Part shown: positions 24,284 to 30,480 of the stretch, in pieces
How positions within the stretch are numbered: position 1 is the stretch's first letter
How the letters are laid out: each line of letters begins with the position of its first letter
DNA from: Desulfovirgula sp.
GTDB taxonomy: Bacteria > Bacillota > Desulfotomaculia > Desulfotomaculales > Nap2-2B
NCBI GenBank assembly: GCA_020725585.1
Contig: DYES01000048.1
Location: 1 to 40,551 of the forward strand
Length of the DNA stretch: 40,551 bases
Reading direction: 5' to 3'
Position numbers and translations under genes: made by a program
The notes under the pieces: model-generated
Told to the model about the DNA's origin: nothing
The model's database searches: none
What the model saw: the letters and a program-made list of their open reading frames with translations, nothing else

Positions 24284-25630
24284 CTATTCGGTAATATAAC
24301 CTAAAGCGCGCAGGCGTGCTTCAATGGCCTTCTTCTCTTCCTCCGGCATCTCCCGGCGGACGATTCCCTTCGGCTCGGCCCTGTACAGGTCATTGCACTG
24401 CTCACGCAACTGCTGCAACCACTTGGGAGCGTGGAACTTAAGCCTGTCGATGAGGTTGTTCTGCTCCAGCGGATCTTTTTTCAGATCAAAGAATTCTTCA
24501 TACATGGAGGAGGCGTACCGGATGTACTTCCAGTTTTCCTCCCGCAGCGCTTGCCTGGCGCCCATGCCGTAGGCCGACCAGACCGTCTCGGCGTAGGCGC
24601 GCTTGCCGTGCCCTCTCAACTTTTCCATGCACGGAACGAGGCTCTCGCCATCCAACGGCACTTCGACTTTGTCTAAAATCCCCAGCAGGTCCATGATGGT
24701 GGGCATAATGTCAATTGACCTGACCTGGCCGTCAATTCTCTTGCCAATACATTGCGGGGGCAGATTGGGGGATTTAATGATCAGAGGAATCTTTAAGTCT
24801 ACGTCGTAAAGACTGGAGTGCGTGTTGGGCAAATCGCCTAAATCTACAGGATCGTAAATGTAATCGCCGAAAGGCCAGCACTCGTGTCTAAGCGTAGTTC
24901 CGTGGTCACCGGTGATGACGATCAGTGCATCATCATAATAACCGACTTCTTTGAGAGTGGCGATCACGCTGCCGATAACCTCTTCGTCGGCCAGCTTGAT
25001 TTTCGCGTCGTAATAGGCGTTTTCGGGCATCTCGCCTTCCTTGATCCGGCCGGACCTAACCAGATACTCTTCGGAGCCGGTGTGGGTTTCATAGAATTGA
25101 TTGTAAAGATAGAACGACTTTCCTTCTTTGGCGCATTGCTTAATAAACTCAATGTTTTCGTCCACATATCTTTTTCCCACTGGTTTTGCGTGGAATCTTC
25201 CGTCCACGTTGACACCCAGCCACTGCCAGTGCTCAACACCGTCGCCCCAAGTGTCGGGAGCGTTCGGGTCGGTGGGCTCAATGAAAATGTCGAAGCCGTT
25301 GTTCATTCCGATTCCTGAGCCGGCGACGCTCTGGCTCATGCACCCTTGGGTGGCCCAACCCAAATATTTTTTAATATACTCCTGAAGCAAAGGCGGGCAA
25401 ACAACGTGGAAGGGGTCCCGGACGCCGGTGTGCGGCCCCATCATGCCTGTCCACAGAATCGGTGTTGCCGCCCCCGTATAAGAGCTGCCCGAAATAACCG
25501 TGCTGAACACGACCCCCTGCTTGGCAATCTCCTCAATATTCTTCTGCCTGCGGTAGTAGCCGTTTACAGACAAGTGGTCTGCCCGGACTTCATCAAACTG
25601 AAAAACATAAACGCATTTCGGTTTTTTCAT
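24284..25630 (-). CDS. Sulfatase-family (alkaline phosphatase superfamily) enzyme, first gene of the sigma-54 operon
   Basis: This 448-aa paralogue has FQFDEVRADHLSVNGYYRR (metal site with Asp13), SGSSYTGAATPILWTG, FYETHTGSEEYLV, a second metal cluster IVITGDHGTTLRHECWPFGD and a C-terminal EEFFDLKKDPLEQNNL plus ARLRALGYITE. As in the next gene, no CxPxR motif occurs; Thr52 occupies the nucleophile position in YTGAATPILWTG, giving both proteins a shared YTxAxxPxxxT pattern. No signal peptide. AAGGAG precedes the ATG, and a full-consensus sigma-54 promoter with two upstream dyads lies within 300 bp. Substrate unknown; sulfate-, phosphate- or phosphonate-ester chemistry are all possible. Confidence 0.85.
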   Translation of the reverse strand: MKKPKCVYVFQFDEVRADHLSVNGYYRRQKNIEEIAKQGVVFSTVISGSSYTGAATPILWTGMMGPHTGVRDPFHVVCPPLLQEYIKKYLGWATQGCMSQSVAGSGIGMNNGFDIFIEPTDPNAPDTWGDGVEHWQWLGVNVDGRFHAKPVGKRYVDENIEFIKQCAKEGKSFYLYNQFYETHTGSEEYLVRSGRIKEGEMPENAYYDAKIKLADEEVIGSVIATLKEVGYYDDALIVITGDHGTTLRHECWPFGDYIYDPVDLGDLPNTHSSLYDVDLKIPLIIKSPNLPPQCIGKRIDGQVRSIDIMPTIMDLLGILDKVEVPLDGESLVPCMEKLRGHGKRAYAETVWSAYGMGARQALREENWKYIRYASSMYEEFFDLKKDPLEQNNLIDRLKFHAPKWLQQLREQCNDLYRAEPKGIVRREMPEEEKKAIEARLRALGYITE

Positions 25631-25783
25631 CTTCTGACTCCTTTCTTAGTTCATCAGATTTTTTTTAAAGCAAAAAGAACCTATAGGTACAAAAACATAC
25701 CTAATTACACCCAATTACACCCACTCTCACCTTCCTTACCCATATGTTTTTTATTTCACTTTCTTTACCTGTACTTTTATAAC

Positions 25784-25799
25784 TGCAAAAAGCATGCCA
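25784..25799 (-). promoter_or_regulatory. Sigma-54 promoter of the sulfatase-family/CysD-like operon
   Basis: Minus-strand TGGCATGCTTTTTGCA is a full match to TGGCAYRNNNNTTGCW. It predicts a start near 25772 and a leader of about 140 nt before the ATG at 25630. The 25631-26051 gap contains this promoter, two upstream dyads and a GC-rich hairpin, and no gene. Confidence 0.88.
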
Positions 25800-25840
25800 T
25801 TGTGAAAATGCGACCCTGACTTAACGTTTTTTTTTAATCC

Positions 25841-25858
25841 TGATACAGAAATGCATTA
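25841..25858. promoter_or_regulatory. Candidate enhancer site A of the sulfatase-family operon
   Basis: TGATAC-N6-GCATTA, an 18-bp dyad centred about 78 bp upstream of the predicted start. The same motif recurs at 25910 and five times at 29652-29973, always near full-consensus sigma-54 promoters. Confidence 0.65.
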
Positions 25859-25909
25859 TCAGTTATTGTGAAATTTTTAACATCCCCTTAATTATTGTAT
25901 CATCTCATC

Positions 25910-25927
25910 CGATACACTATTGCATTA
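25910..25927. promoter_or_regulatory. Candidate enhancer site B of the sulfatase-family operon
   Basis: CGATAC-N6-GCATTA, 69 bp further upstream than site A and centred about 147 bp before the start. It shares 11 of the 12 arm bases of site A, although the N6 spacers differ. Confidence 0.65.
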
Positions 25928-25997
25928 CCTGCTCCACTTTCGTATCGAATTTTTTCCCTGTCCAGCCGTAAAAAACTCTTGTTTCGAACTTGCCGAG

Positions 25998-26029
25998 GCC
26001 GCCCGCGGGAAGTCGGTCAGGCGGGCGGC
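25998..26029 (-). terminator. GC-rich hairpin after the 67-aa gene
   Basis: GCCGCCCGC and GCGGGCGGC form a perfect 9-bp stem with a 14-nt loop, 22 bp beyond the stop of the gene at 26052-26255. No T-run follows on the minus strand, so termination is possible but unproved. Confidence 0.45.
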
Positions 26030-26051
26030 AGGGTTGAAGATGGAATGAAAT

Positions 26052-26255
26052 TTAATGCGAAAAGATTTTCCCGCTGAGCGTGGTTGCTTCGTAATCTTCT
26101 TCCTGATGATCGTCCGTTTTTAATTCTTCCTGCCGGTCACGCCCGCGATTCCTGCTCTTTTTCAGAAGTATTTCCGCCCTGTATATTTCGGCGCGAAAGA
26201 ATGGCTCTTCCAGGGCCTTCATGAGCCACTGGTGAATTTTTTTCGGGGAAACCAT
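26052..26255 (-). CDS. Small hydrophilic protein, unknown function
   Basis: This 67-aa highly charged protein (KKIHQWLMKALEEPFFRAE near the start, then Arg/Glu/Asp-rich) is not recognised. A good AAGGAG site 9 nt before the ATG and its position as the last gene after the TIGR02186/TauE pair support it being real. The helical, charged make-up would fit a small adaptor or regulatory peptide, but nothing more can be said. Confidence 0.55.
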   Translation of the reverse strand: MVSPKKIHQWLMKALEEPFFRAEIYRAEILLKKSRNRGRDRQEELKTDDHQEEDYEATTLSGKIFSH

Positions 26256-26312
26256 GGTGCAACACTCCTTACTTTTCTTTCCTTTCTTTTAATAGATTAC
26301 CAGAGCCTCTTA

Positions 26313-27155
26313 CTAATTCTGCGGAACTGTTTTTTTAGAAAGCCGGAAAAGTTTGTTCAGGTAGTTGAAAAGCAAATCGATAACCAAGCCCGCGGCCAGA
26401 GCGATATATATCGCCAAAATACCGTACAGTGGGCCGTTAGTCTTGGCCATGGCCCGCTCCAGCCCGACCAAGCCTACCGGGCGGACAGTAAAATTGTTTT
26501 TTGCCTCCCCTAAAATTTTGCCGTTCGCAACATCAACGGCATAAACTGAGACCAGGGTTTCTCCAAAGGCCACCGAAGCGGGCAATGGGACGAAAACCCG
26601 GAAGCGATTACCGCTTTTTTGGACGGTGTTTTCCCTGACGGCGTACAGATTATCCCGTTGATACATGTTAATCAGGGCGTCTAGGTATTCTTTGCCTTCT
26701 TCACCCGAGAGCAGGCGCAGCTGATTACCGCTTATTTCCTTAACCTTACAGGCATCACGCACGGCCTGAAAGTTCTGGTCGATGCCCATTTTGGCCTGGA
26801 GCTCAGCAGGGAGGTCGTTAATCTTCCGGGAGGAGAAGATCTGGTACATTTTCGGAATCCCTTCCACTTCTGCCTGGGCAACCTTCATCCATAAAAAACC
26901 CACCCTGCCCTTTCTGGTTAAGTTCACGTTCCGGGCCGGGGAAACTACCTTGACGAAGACGTCGCTGCCCGCCGGAACGGTTCCGGTTAGCTCTACTTCC
27001 TGCCCCCGGAAATCCAGGCCCACGTCAATTTCTCCCGGTGCCACTGCAACCGTTACCCCGGCAGCAAGGGCCGGCCGACCACCCCCGGGAAAGGCGAGGA
27101 GAACAATTAACAAAGCCGGAAAATATCCAAATGCTTTAATTGTTTTAAAACGCAT
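26313..27155 (-). CDS. TIGR02186-family membrane-anchored protein
   Basis: This 280-aa protein has a signal sequence (YFPALLIVLLAFPGGGRPALA), an extracytoplasmic beta-rich region beginning VTVAVAPGEIDVGLDFRGQEVELTGTVPAGSDVFVKVVSP, and one C-terminal membrane helix (LYGILAIYIALAAGLVIDLLF) with a short basic tail. This matches TIGR02186 (Pfam Alph_Pro_TM). Family members are commonly encoded next to TauE/SafE permeases, as here, where the two reading frames are separated by one base (TGA G ATG). A role as an accessory subunit of the exporter is inferred from this pairing; the biochemical function is unknown. Confidence 0.82.
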   Translation of the reverse strand: MRFKTIKAFGYFPALLIVLLAFPGGGRPALAAGVTVAVAPGEIDVGLDFRGQEVELTGTVPAGSDVFVKVVSPARNVNLTRKGRVGFLWMKVAQAEVEGIPKMYQIFSSRKINDLPAELQAKMGIDQNFQAVRDACKVKEISGNQLRLLSGEEGKEYLDALINMYQRDNLYAVRENTVQKSGNRFRVFVPLPASVAFGETLVSVYAVDVANGKILGEAKNNFTVRPVGLVGLERAMAKTNGPLYGILAIYIALAAGLVIDLLFNYLNKLFRLSKKTVPQN

Positions 27156-27156
27156 C

Positions 27157-28068
27157 TCAGTGTCCTCCTCCCAGGACGATCAAGGAAGCCGGAGGAACCA
27201 GGAGATCGTAAACCATTTTGGCCATGACGCCCAGGACGATCAACGAGAAGATGATCCGCAGTTGCTCTGCCTTGAGCAGGCGGCCGAGGCGCGCACCGAC
27301 CTGGGCGCCCACCGCCGAACCAAGCAGGAGCAACAAGGCCAGCAACAGGTCGACCGTCTGGTTGATCAATGTCTGGGACATCGTCACGTTAATAGCGGTG
27401 AAAAGCACCGTAAACAGGCTGGTGCCCACGGCTTTTAAGGTGGGGATGCGCAGAAGGTAGATCATGATCGGCAGCATGATAAATCCGCCCCCAACACCCA
27501 TCAAGGCGGCCAGCAGGCCAATCAGAAAACCCAGGCCCAGCAAAGCCAACACGGAACATTCAATCCCGCTGGTCGGGAAATAAACTTTCAGCGGCAGGCG
27601 TTGCAGCAAGCCGGGCCGCCCCGGCGCCGGAGCATCTCCGGGAGCGCTCTTTTTTCGCAGAGCCTGCAGACTTTCCTGAAACATAAAAGCGCCTACCCCC
27701 AGCAACATAATTACGTAGATGATCTTGATCACGAAATCAAAATTACCCAGCTGCCGGAGCAGGCGCACCAGATTGGTGCCTATCGTGCCGCCCAACAGGC
27801 CGCCTACGATCATTACAAGCCCCAGCTTAAAATCCACGTTCCCGACTCGCCCGTGGGCAAGGGTACCGGAAACGGAGGCAGCCACGATCTGGTTGGTGTC
27901 GCTGGCCGCGGCAACCGCCGGAGGCACCCCGATCATCATGAGCAGCGGGGTGAGCAAAAAACCCCCGCCTACTCCGAACAATCCCGACAAAAGACCGACC
28001 ATACCACCCAGCCCCAGCAACAGGCAGGCGCTCAACTGGACTCCCGCTACAGGCAAAAAAATGTTCAC
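27157..28068 (-). CDS. TauE/SafE-family sulfite/sulfonate exporter-like permease
   Basis: This protein of about 303 aa has the duplicated TauE/SafE signature: GLLSGLFGVGGGFLLTPLLMMIGVPPAVAAASD in the first half and GLLAALMGVGGGFIMLPIMIYLLRIPTLKAVGTSL in the second, with 8-9 predicted helices. Members export sulfite, sulfoacetate or related C-S compounds in known cases, though many are unassigned. The GTG at 28068 is chosen for its GAGGTG site; a GTG at 28077 is also in frame. It lies between an unknown membrane-protein gene and the TIGR02186 partner, apparently one operon. In an island with CysD-like and sulfatase-family genes, export of a sulfur anion is plausible. Confidence 0.88.
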   Translation of the reverse strand: MNIFLPVAGVQLSACLLLGLGGMVGLLSGLFGVGGGFLLTPLLMMIGVPPAVAAASDTNQIVAASVSGTLAHGRVGNVDFKLGLVMIVGGLLGGTIGTNLVRLLRQLGNFDFVIKIIYVIMLLGVGAFMFQESLQALRKKSAPGDAPAPGRPGLLQRLPLKVYFPTSGIECSVLALLGLGFLIGLLAALMGVGGGFIMLPIMIYLLRIPTLKAVGTSLFTVLFTAINVTMSQTLINQTVDLLLALLLLLGSAVGAQVGARLGRLLKAEQLRIIFSLIVLGVMAKMVYDLLVPPASLIVLGGGH

Positions 28069-28124
28069 TGCCCTCACCTCTGGTGGGCAACCTTAAACTG
28101 CCAGCTAATCTGTGGCTCTTCCAG

Positions 28125-28601
28125 CTAACCTGTTGCTGCTTGCGTCCGCCGGGCATTTCCGCTTCCACCGCCAGGGTGGATAACCTCGGGGCAAAAACTC
28201 CTTCCGGCGCTGGTGCAGACAACCGGAGGGTGGTTTCTAATCACCAGGTTCGCGGCGTAATTTTTTACAATCAAGCTGTGGCTTTGGGTGGCCAGGACAA
28301 GGAGAACCAGCAGCAAGAACATCGTTCCGTAAGGAAAGTGTTTAACATCCGGATTGTCCGGGGTGTAAACGTTGCCGCTGGCATCTTTCCAGGCAAAGAT
28401 CTCCATGGTTTCGGGATCCTGTTCGACAATGGCGTGGCGGGACGGGTTGAAATAGTTTTTGAAAACACTATCCCGGAGAAAAATAACTCCTGCCGCAAAA
28501 CTCAACAAAGAAAGGACCACGATTACCACCGCCATGTAACTGGAAAATCGTTTCACTTTAACTTCGTTTTCGCCGTCCAGAAACTGGAACAATTCACCCA
28601 C
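28125..28601 (-). CDS. Two-helix membrane protein of unknown family
   Basis: This 158-aa protein has a short cytoplasmic start (GELFQFLDGENEVKVKRF), a membrane helix (MAVVIVVLSLLSFAAGVIFL), an external-looking loop rich in Asp, Asn and Pro, a second helix (MFLLLVLLVLATQS) and a polar C-terminal tail with two Cys. I do not recognise a family. The GTG at 28601 is chosen because GAGGAGGGG lies 7 nt upstream, at the end of the preceding small frame (TGAaGTG coupling). It is directly upstream of the TauE/SafE gene and probably part of the same exporter unit. Confidence 0.65.
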   Translation of the reverse strand: MGELFQFLDGENEVKVKRFSSYMAVVIVVLSLLSFAAGVIFLRDSVFKNYFNPSRHAIVEQDPETMEIFAWKDASGNVYTPDNPDVKHFPYGTMFLLLVLLVLATQSHSLIVKNYAANLVIRNHPPVVCTSAGRSFCPEVIHPGGGSGNARRTQAATG

Positions 28602-28602
28602 T

Positions 28603-28788
28603 TCAATTCCCCTCCTCATTAATTGTTTTTCCGGCGCAAAAACCGATTGCCTTGAAAAGAAAATTCGCAAAAGCACCGTGGATGAAGTAAAACACAAGTG
28701 TCGTCGTGACCACCGCGAAGGCACTTACCGCTTCCCCGGCTTTGGCCGGGCCGGGTAAAAAGAGCAAGAGCCTTGCGCTGGAGCGCAC
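28603..28788 (-). CDS. Small membrane protein frame, coupled to the next gene
   Basis: This frame of up to 61 aa encodes one clear membrane helix (VSAFAVVTTTLVFYFIHGAFANFLF) and ends with TGA two bases before the next start. The last codons supply the ribosome site for the downstream gene. The start is uncertain: the GTG at 28788 lacks a well-placed ribosome site. Protein-like composition and coupling support it, weakly. The 28789-28939 stretch upstream is AT-rich with no recognised promoter. Confidence 0.4.
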   Translation of the reverse strand: MRSSARLLLFLPGPAKAGEAVSAFAVVTTTLVFYFIHGAFANFLFKAIGFCAGKTINEEGN

Positions 28789-28939
28789 CTACGGTCTAGA
28801 ATCCCTCCGGATTAATATTTTTTAATTTAAAAAATGATTAAAAATAACTAACATTTCTTACGATTTTTTTATAATTCTTCTTCCATAACAACCTTCCCCT
28901 GGAAAACTATTTTCTAGAAAAGATAAATTTCAACAAAGT

Positions 28940-29524
28940 TCAATCTAGGCCTACTCCTAATTCATGCAAGGTCTTCTGCGTAACCAGAATAAAAGTAGAA
29001 AGTTTTCGGGAAACTGCCCTGACATCCCCTCTTTCGACCATCCAAAAAGGCATAAATAACTTCAGACGGTATTTCCCGGTGGCCTCTACAGAAGGTAACT
29101 CCCGCTCCAAAACCTCGCCCAATTTTCTTTCCATCTGTCTTTTTAAACTCAGCAGAGGCAAAAAAACTTTTCTTTTCTGCCCGTCCATGACGAGATCGAT
29201 AAATAAAAGTTTTTTGCCCTGATAGGGACCTTTACGCAGCTTTGTTTTGCCGATTCGATAATAAACCTTATTGTTACTAAAGATCTTGATGCATCTCCAC
29301 GATTCCTTGATCCCCAGCCGCTGCTCGGGGGGAGTGTAAGCTATTTTAATCCCCCTGGCCTCAAGGAAGTGCCTGGCCAGGACCAGCACTTGATCGATAA
29401 AATCATCAAAATCATCAGTAAATTTTTGAAGACTTTCTTTCGTCCCAAAATCCTGCCGCCAACCAACCTCTTTAATTTTTTTGTAGTTATCCGGCGCGTA
29501 TTGCATTTTCTCCGGGTTGATCAT
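28940..29524 (-). CDS. Unknown 194-aa protein under sigma-54 control
   Basis: This soluble protein (MINPEKMQYAPDNYKKIKEVGW...) has a helical N-terminal half with LQKFTDDFDDFIDQVLVLARHFLEARGI and a strand-rich middle (RCIKIFSNNKVYYRIGKTKLRKG, KLLFIDLVMDG) and ends with a helix. It contains no signal peptide or membrane segment. I do not recognise a family. The open frame extends to 29659, but a full sigma-54 promoter lies inside that extension, so the ATG at 29524, with GGAGG 12 nt upstream, is the likely start. Its own promoter plus two dyads suggests an important role in the same regulon as the sulfatase-family operon. Confidence 0.72.
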   Translation of the reverse strand: MINPEKMQYAPDNYKKIKEVGWRQDFGTKESLQKFTDDFDDFIDQVLVLARHFLEARGIKIAYTPPEQRLGIKESWRCIKIFSNNKVYYRIGKTKLRKGPYQGKKLLFIDLVMDGQKRKVFLPLLSLKRQMERKLGEVLERELPSVEATGKYRLKLFMPFWMVERGDVRAVSRKLSTFILVTQKTLHELGVGLD

Positions 29525-29594
29525 GCCGTTTCGGTGCCTCCGTACAGAAATTAATAAATTGCGTTTAATTTTGCCGGCTTTATTCTTATGTACT

Positions 29595-29610
29595 TGCAAA
29601 AAATATGCCA
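29595..29610 (-). promoter_or_regulatory. Sigma-54 promoter of the unknown 194-aa gene
   Basis: Minus-strand TGGCATATTTTTTGCA matches TGGCAYRNNNNTTGCW in full. The predicted start near 29584 is about 60 nt before the ATG at 29524. Confidence 0.85.
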
Positions 29611-29651
29611 TATTGAGAGGGCAGGTCTGATGCCAGTTTTCTCGCGAAAGG

Positions 29652-29669
29652 TAATACAATAATGTATTG
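29652..29669. promoter_or_regulatory. Candidate enhancer site C
   Basis: TAATAC-N6-GTATTG, centred about 77 bp upstream of the predicted start of the 194-aa gene, the same distance as site A of the sulfatase-family operon. Confidence 0.62.
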
Positions 29670-29717
29670 GTTCAGACTTTATTACTTGATATTGTTGAGG
29701 TATATCAAAGTTTTATA

Positions 29718-29735
29718 TGATACATTATTGAATTA
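29718..29735. promoter_or_regulatory. Candidate enhancer site D
   Basis: TGATAC-N6-GAATTA, 66 bp beyond site C and about 143 bp upstream of the predicted start of the 194-aa gene, mirroring site B (69 bp beyond A). One base departs from the consensus. Confidence 0.58.
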
Positions 29736-29868
29736 CCAGGTAATGTTTTGTATCGTTTTTTTCTTTTTTATGTGGGGACTATTTTTTTGAATTATCTTTA
29801 TATTATGATAATAATCAATATACACTTCCGTCAAAAACAGGAGTTACTGAGTCCACAATCCTGCTTTC

Positions 29869-29886
29869 CGATACATAAATGTTTAT
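29869..29886. promoter_or_regulatory. Candidate enhancer site F
   Basis: CGATAC-N6-GTTTAT, a partial dyad 20 bp (about two helical turns) from site G, about 175 bp before the predicted start of the 66-aa membrane-protein gene. Its left arm also forms, with site G, an 11-bp inverted repeat (ATACATAAATG with CATTTATGTAT). Confidence 0.5.
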
Positions 29887-29888
29887 CG

Positions 29889-29906
29889 TAATACATTTAT
29901 GTATTA
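29889..29906. promoter_or_regulatory. Candidate enhancer site G (perfect dyad)
   Basis: TAATAC-N6-GTATTA is a perfect 18-bp dyad and the best representative of the motif. It is about 155 bp before the predicted start of the 66-aa gene. Confidence 0.65.
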
Positions 29907-29955
29907 GCTTCGGTGCTCTATAAATCTTGAATAAATAATCCCTGCCTTTTGACTA

Positions 29956-29973
29956 CAATGCATTAAAGTATTA
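29956..29973. promoter_or_regulatory. Candidate enhancer site H
   Basis: CAATGC-N6-GTATTA, about 88 bp before the predicted start of the 66-aa gene. Sites F, G and H fill the AT-rich gap between 29740 and 30026, which has no gene. Confidence 0.6.
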
Positions 29974-30026
29974 TAATTAAAAAAGCATTCAACAGATCAG
30001 TTTACATTCGTACCCTCTCCGGCGTT

Positions 30027-30042
30027 TGGCACGTTTTTTGCA
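30027..30042 (+). promoter_or_regulatory. Sigma-54 promoter of the 66-aa membrane-protein gene
   Basis: TGGCACGTTTTTTGCA is the ideal sigma-54 sequence, including the CG after TGGCA. The predicted start near 30053 leaves a leader of about 50 nt containing AAGGAGG. Confidence 0.92.
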
Positions 30043-30102
30043 CAAATTGCTGGTCAAAAGCAAGTGAAAAAAAATACATAAACAAGTAAGGAGGATCTTT
30101 AG

Positions 30103-30303
30103 ATGGTGAGCGGCATAATTGGTCTCATTCTTAGCTACGCAGTAGTTGTGCTCTGTTGCGTGTTGATTGTAGCGGTAGACAGGGTTACCCACAACATGTG
30201 GACATCGGGCATTCTTGGCTCGCTGGCAAGTCTCGTAGTCTGGGCCATTACCATGTTTATTATCTTTTCCGTAGCGAAAAAGGAAGAGAAGGCTCACAAG
30301 TAG
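30103..30303 (+). CDS. 66-aa two-helix membrane protein under sigma-54 control
   Basis: The product has two predicted membrane helices (IIGLILSYAVVVLCCVLIVAV and LGSLASLVVWAITMFIIFSVA) joined by a short loop DRVTHNMWTSG, and a Lys/Glu-rich cytoplasmic tail. I do not recognise a family. It is the only gene between an ideal sigma-54 promoter and a strong intrinsic terminator, with AAGGAGG before the ATG, so it is very likely real and strongly expressed on induction. Size and topology resemble small transporter subunits or membrane regulators; it might serve one of the ion-coupled transporters in the island. It is convergent with the second sigma-54 activator gene. Confidence 0.82.
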   Translation: MVSGIIGLILSYAVVVLCCVLIVAVDRVTHNMWTSGILGSLASLVVWAITMFIIFSVAKKEEKAHK

Positions 30304-30455
30304 CCTTTTTTATTTATTTATTAATACGCAAAAACTTCTGGGCGGTATTGACAGGCAGCCTGTAACGCAGGGAGGCAGCCGCAGCAAGGCGATAGAGGAA
30401 GTGGTTTTTCCAGGACAAAAAGAAGCTGCTTGAAAGCTTTTGCAGGCAATAAAAG

Positions 30456-30480
30456 CAGGCAGGTTGCCTGTTTTGTTTTA
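30456..30480 (+). terminator. Intrinsic terminator of the 66-aa gene transcript
   Basis: CAGGCA, loop GGT, TGCCTG, followed by TTTTGTTTTATTGTTTT: a standard hairpin plus T-run. It also overlaps the stop of the convergent activator gene. The 150 bp between the 66-aa stop and this hairpin contains only a small palindrome (ACAGGCAGCCTGT near 30350) and no gene. Confidence 0.8.

Noticed and set aside
22972-25630. Calling these genes classical formylglycine arylsulfatases
   Set aside because: Neither protein has the CxPxR/SxPxR motif required for formylglycine formation; Thr is at the equivalent place.
25895-26077. A 60-codon plus-strand frame upstream of the sulfatase-family operon
   Set aside because: It crosses the enhancer-like site and the GC-rich hairpin, lacks a ribosome site and looks non-protein-like.
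29741-29754. TAATGTTTTGTATC as an eighth enhancer site
   Set aside because: The half-sites are present but the spacing is shorter than the 18-bp layout of the others.
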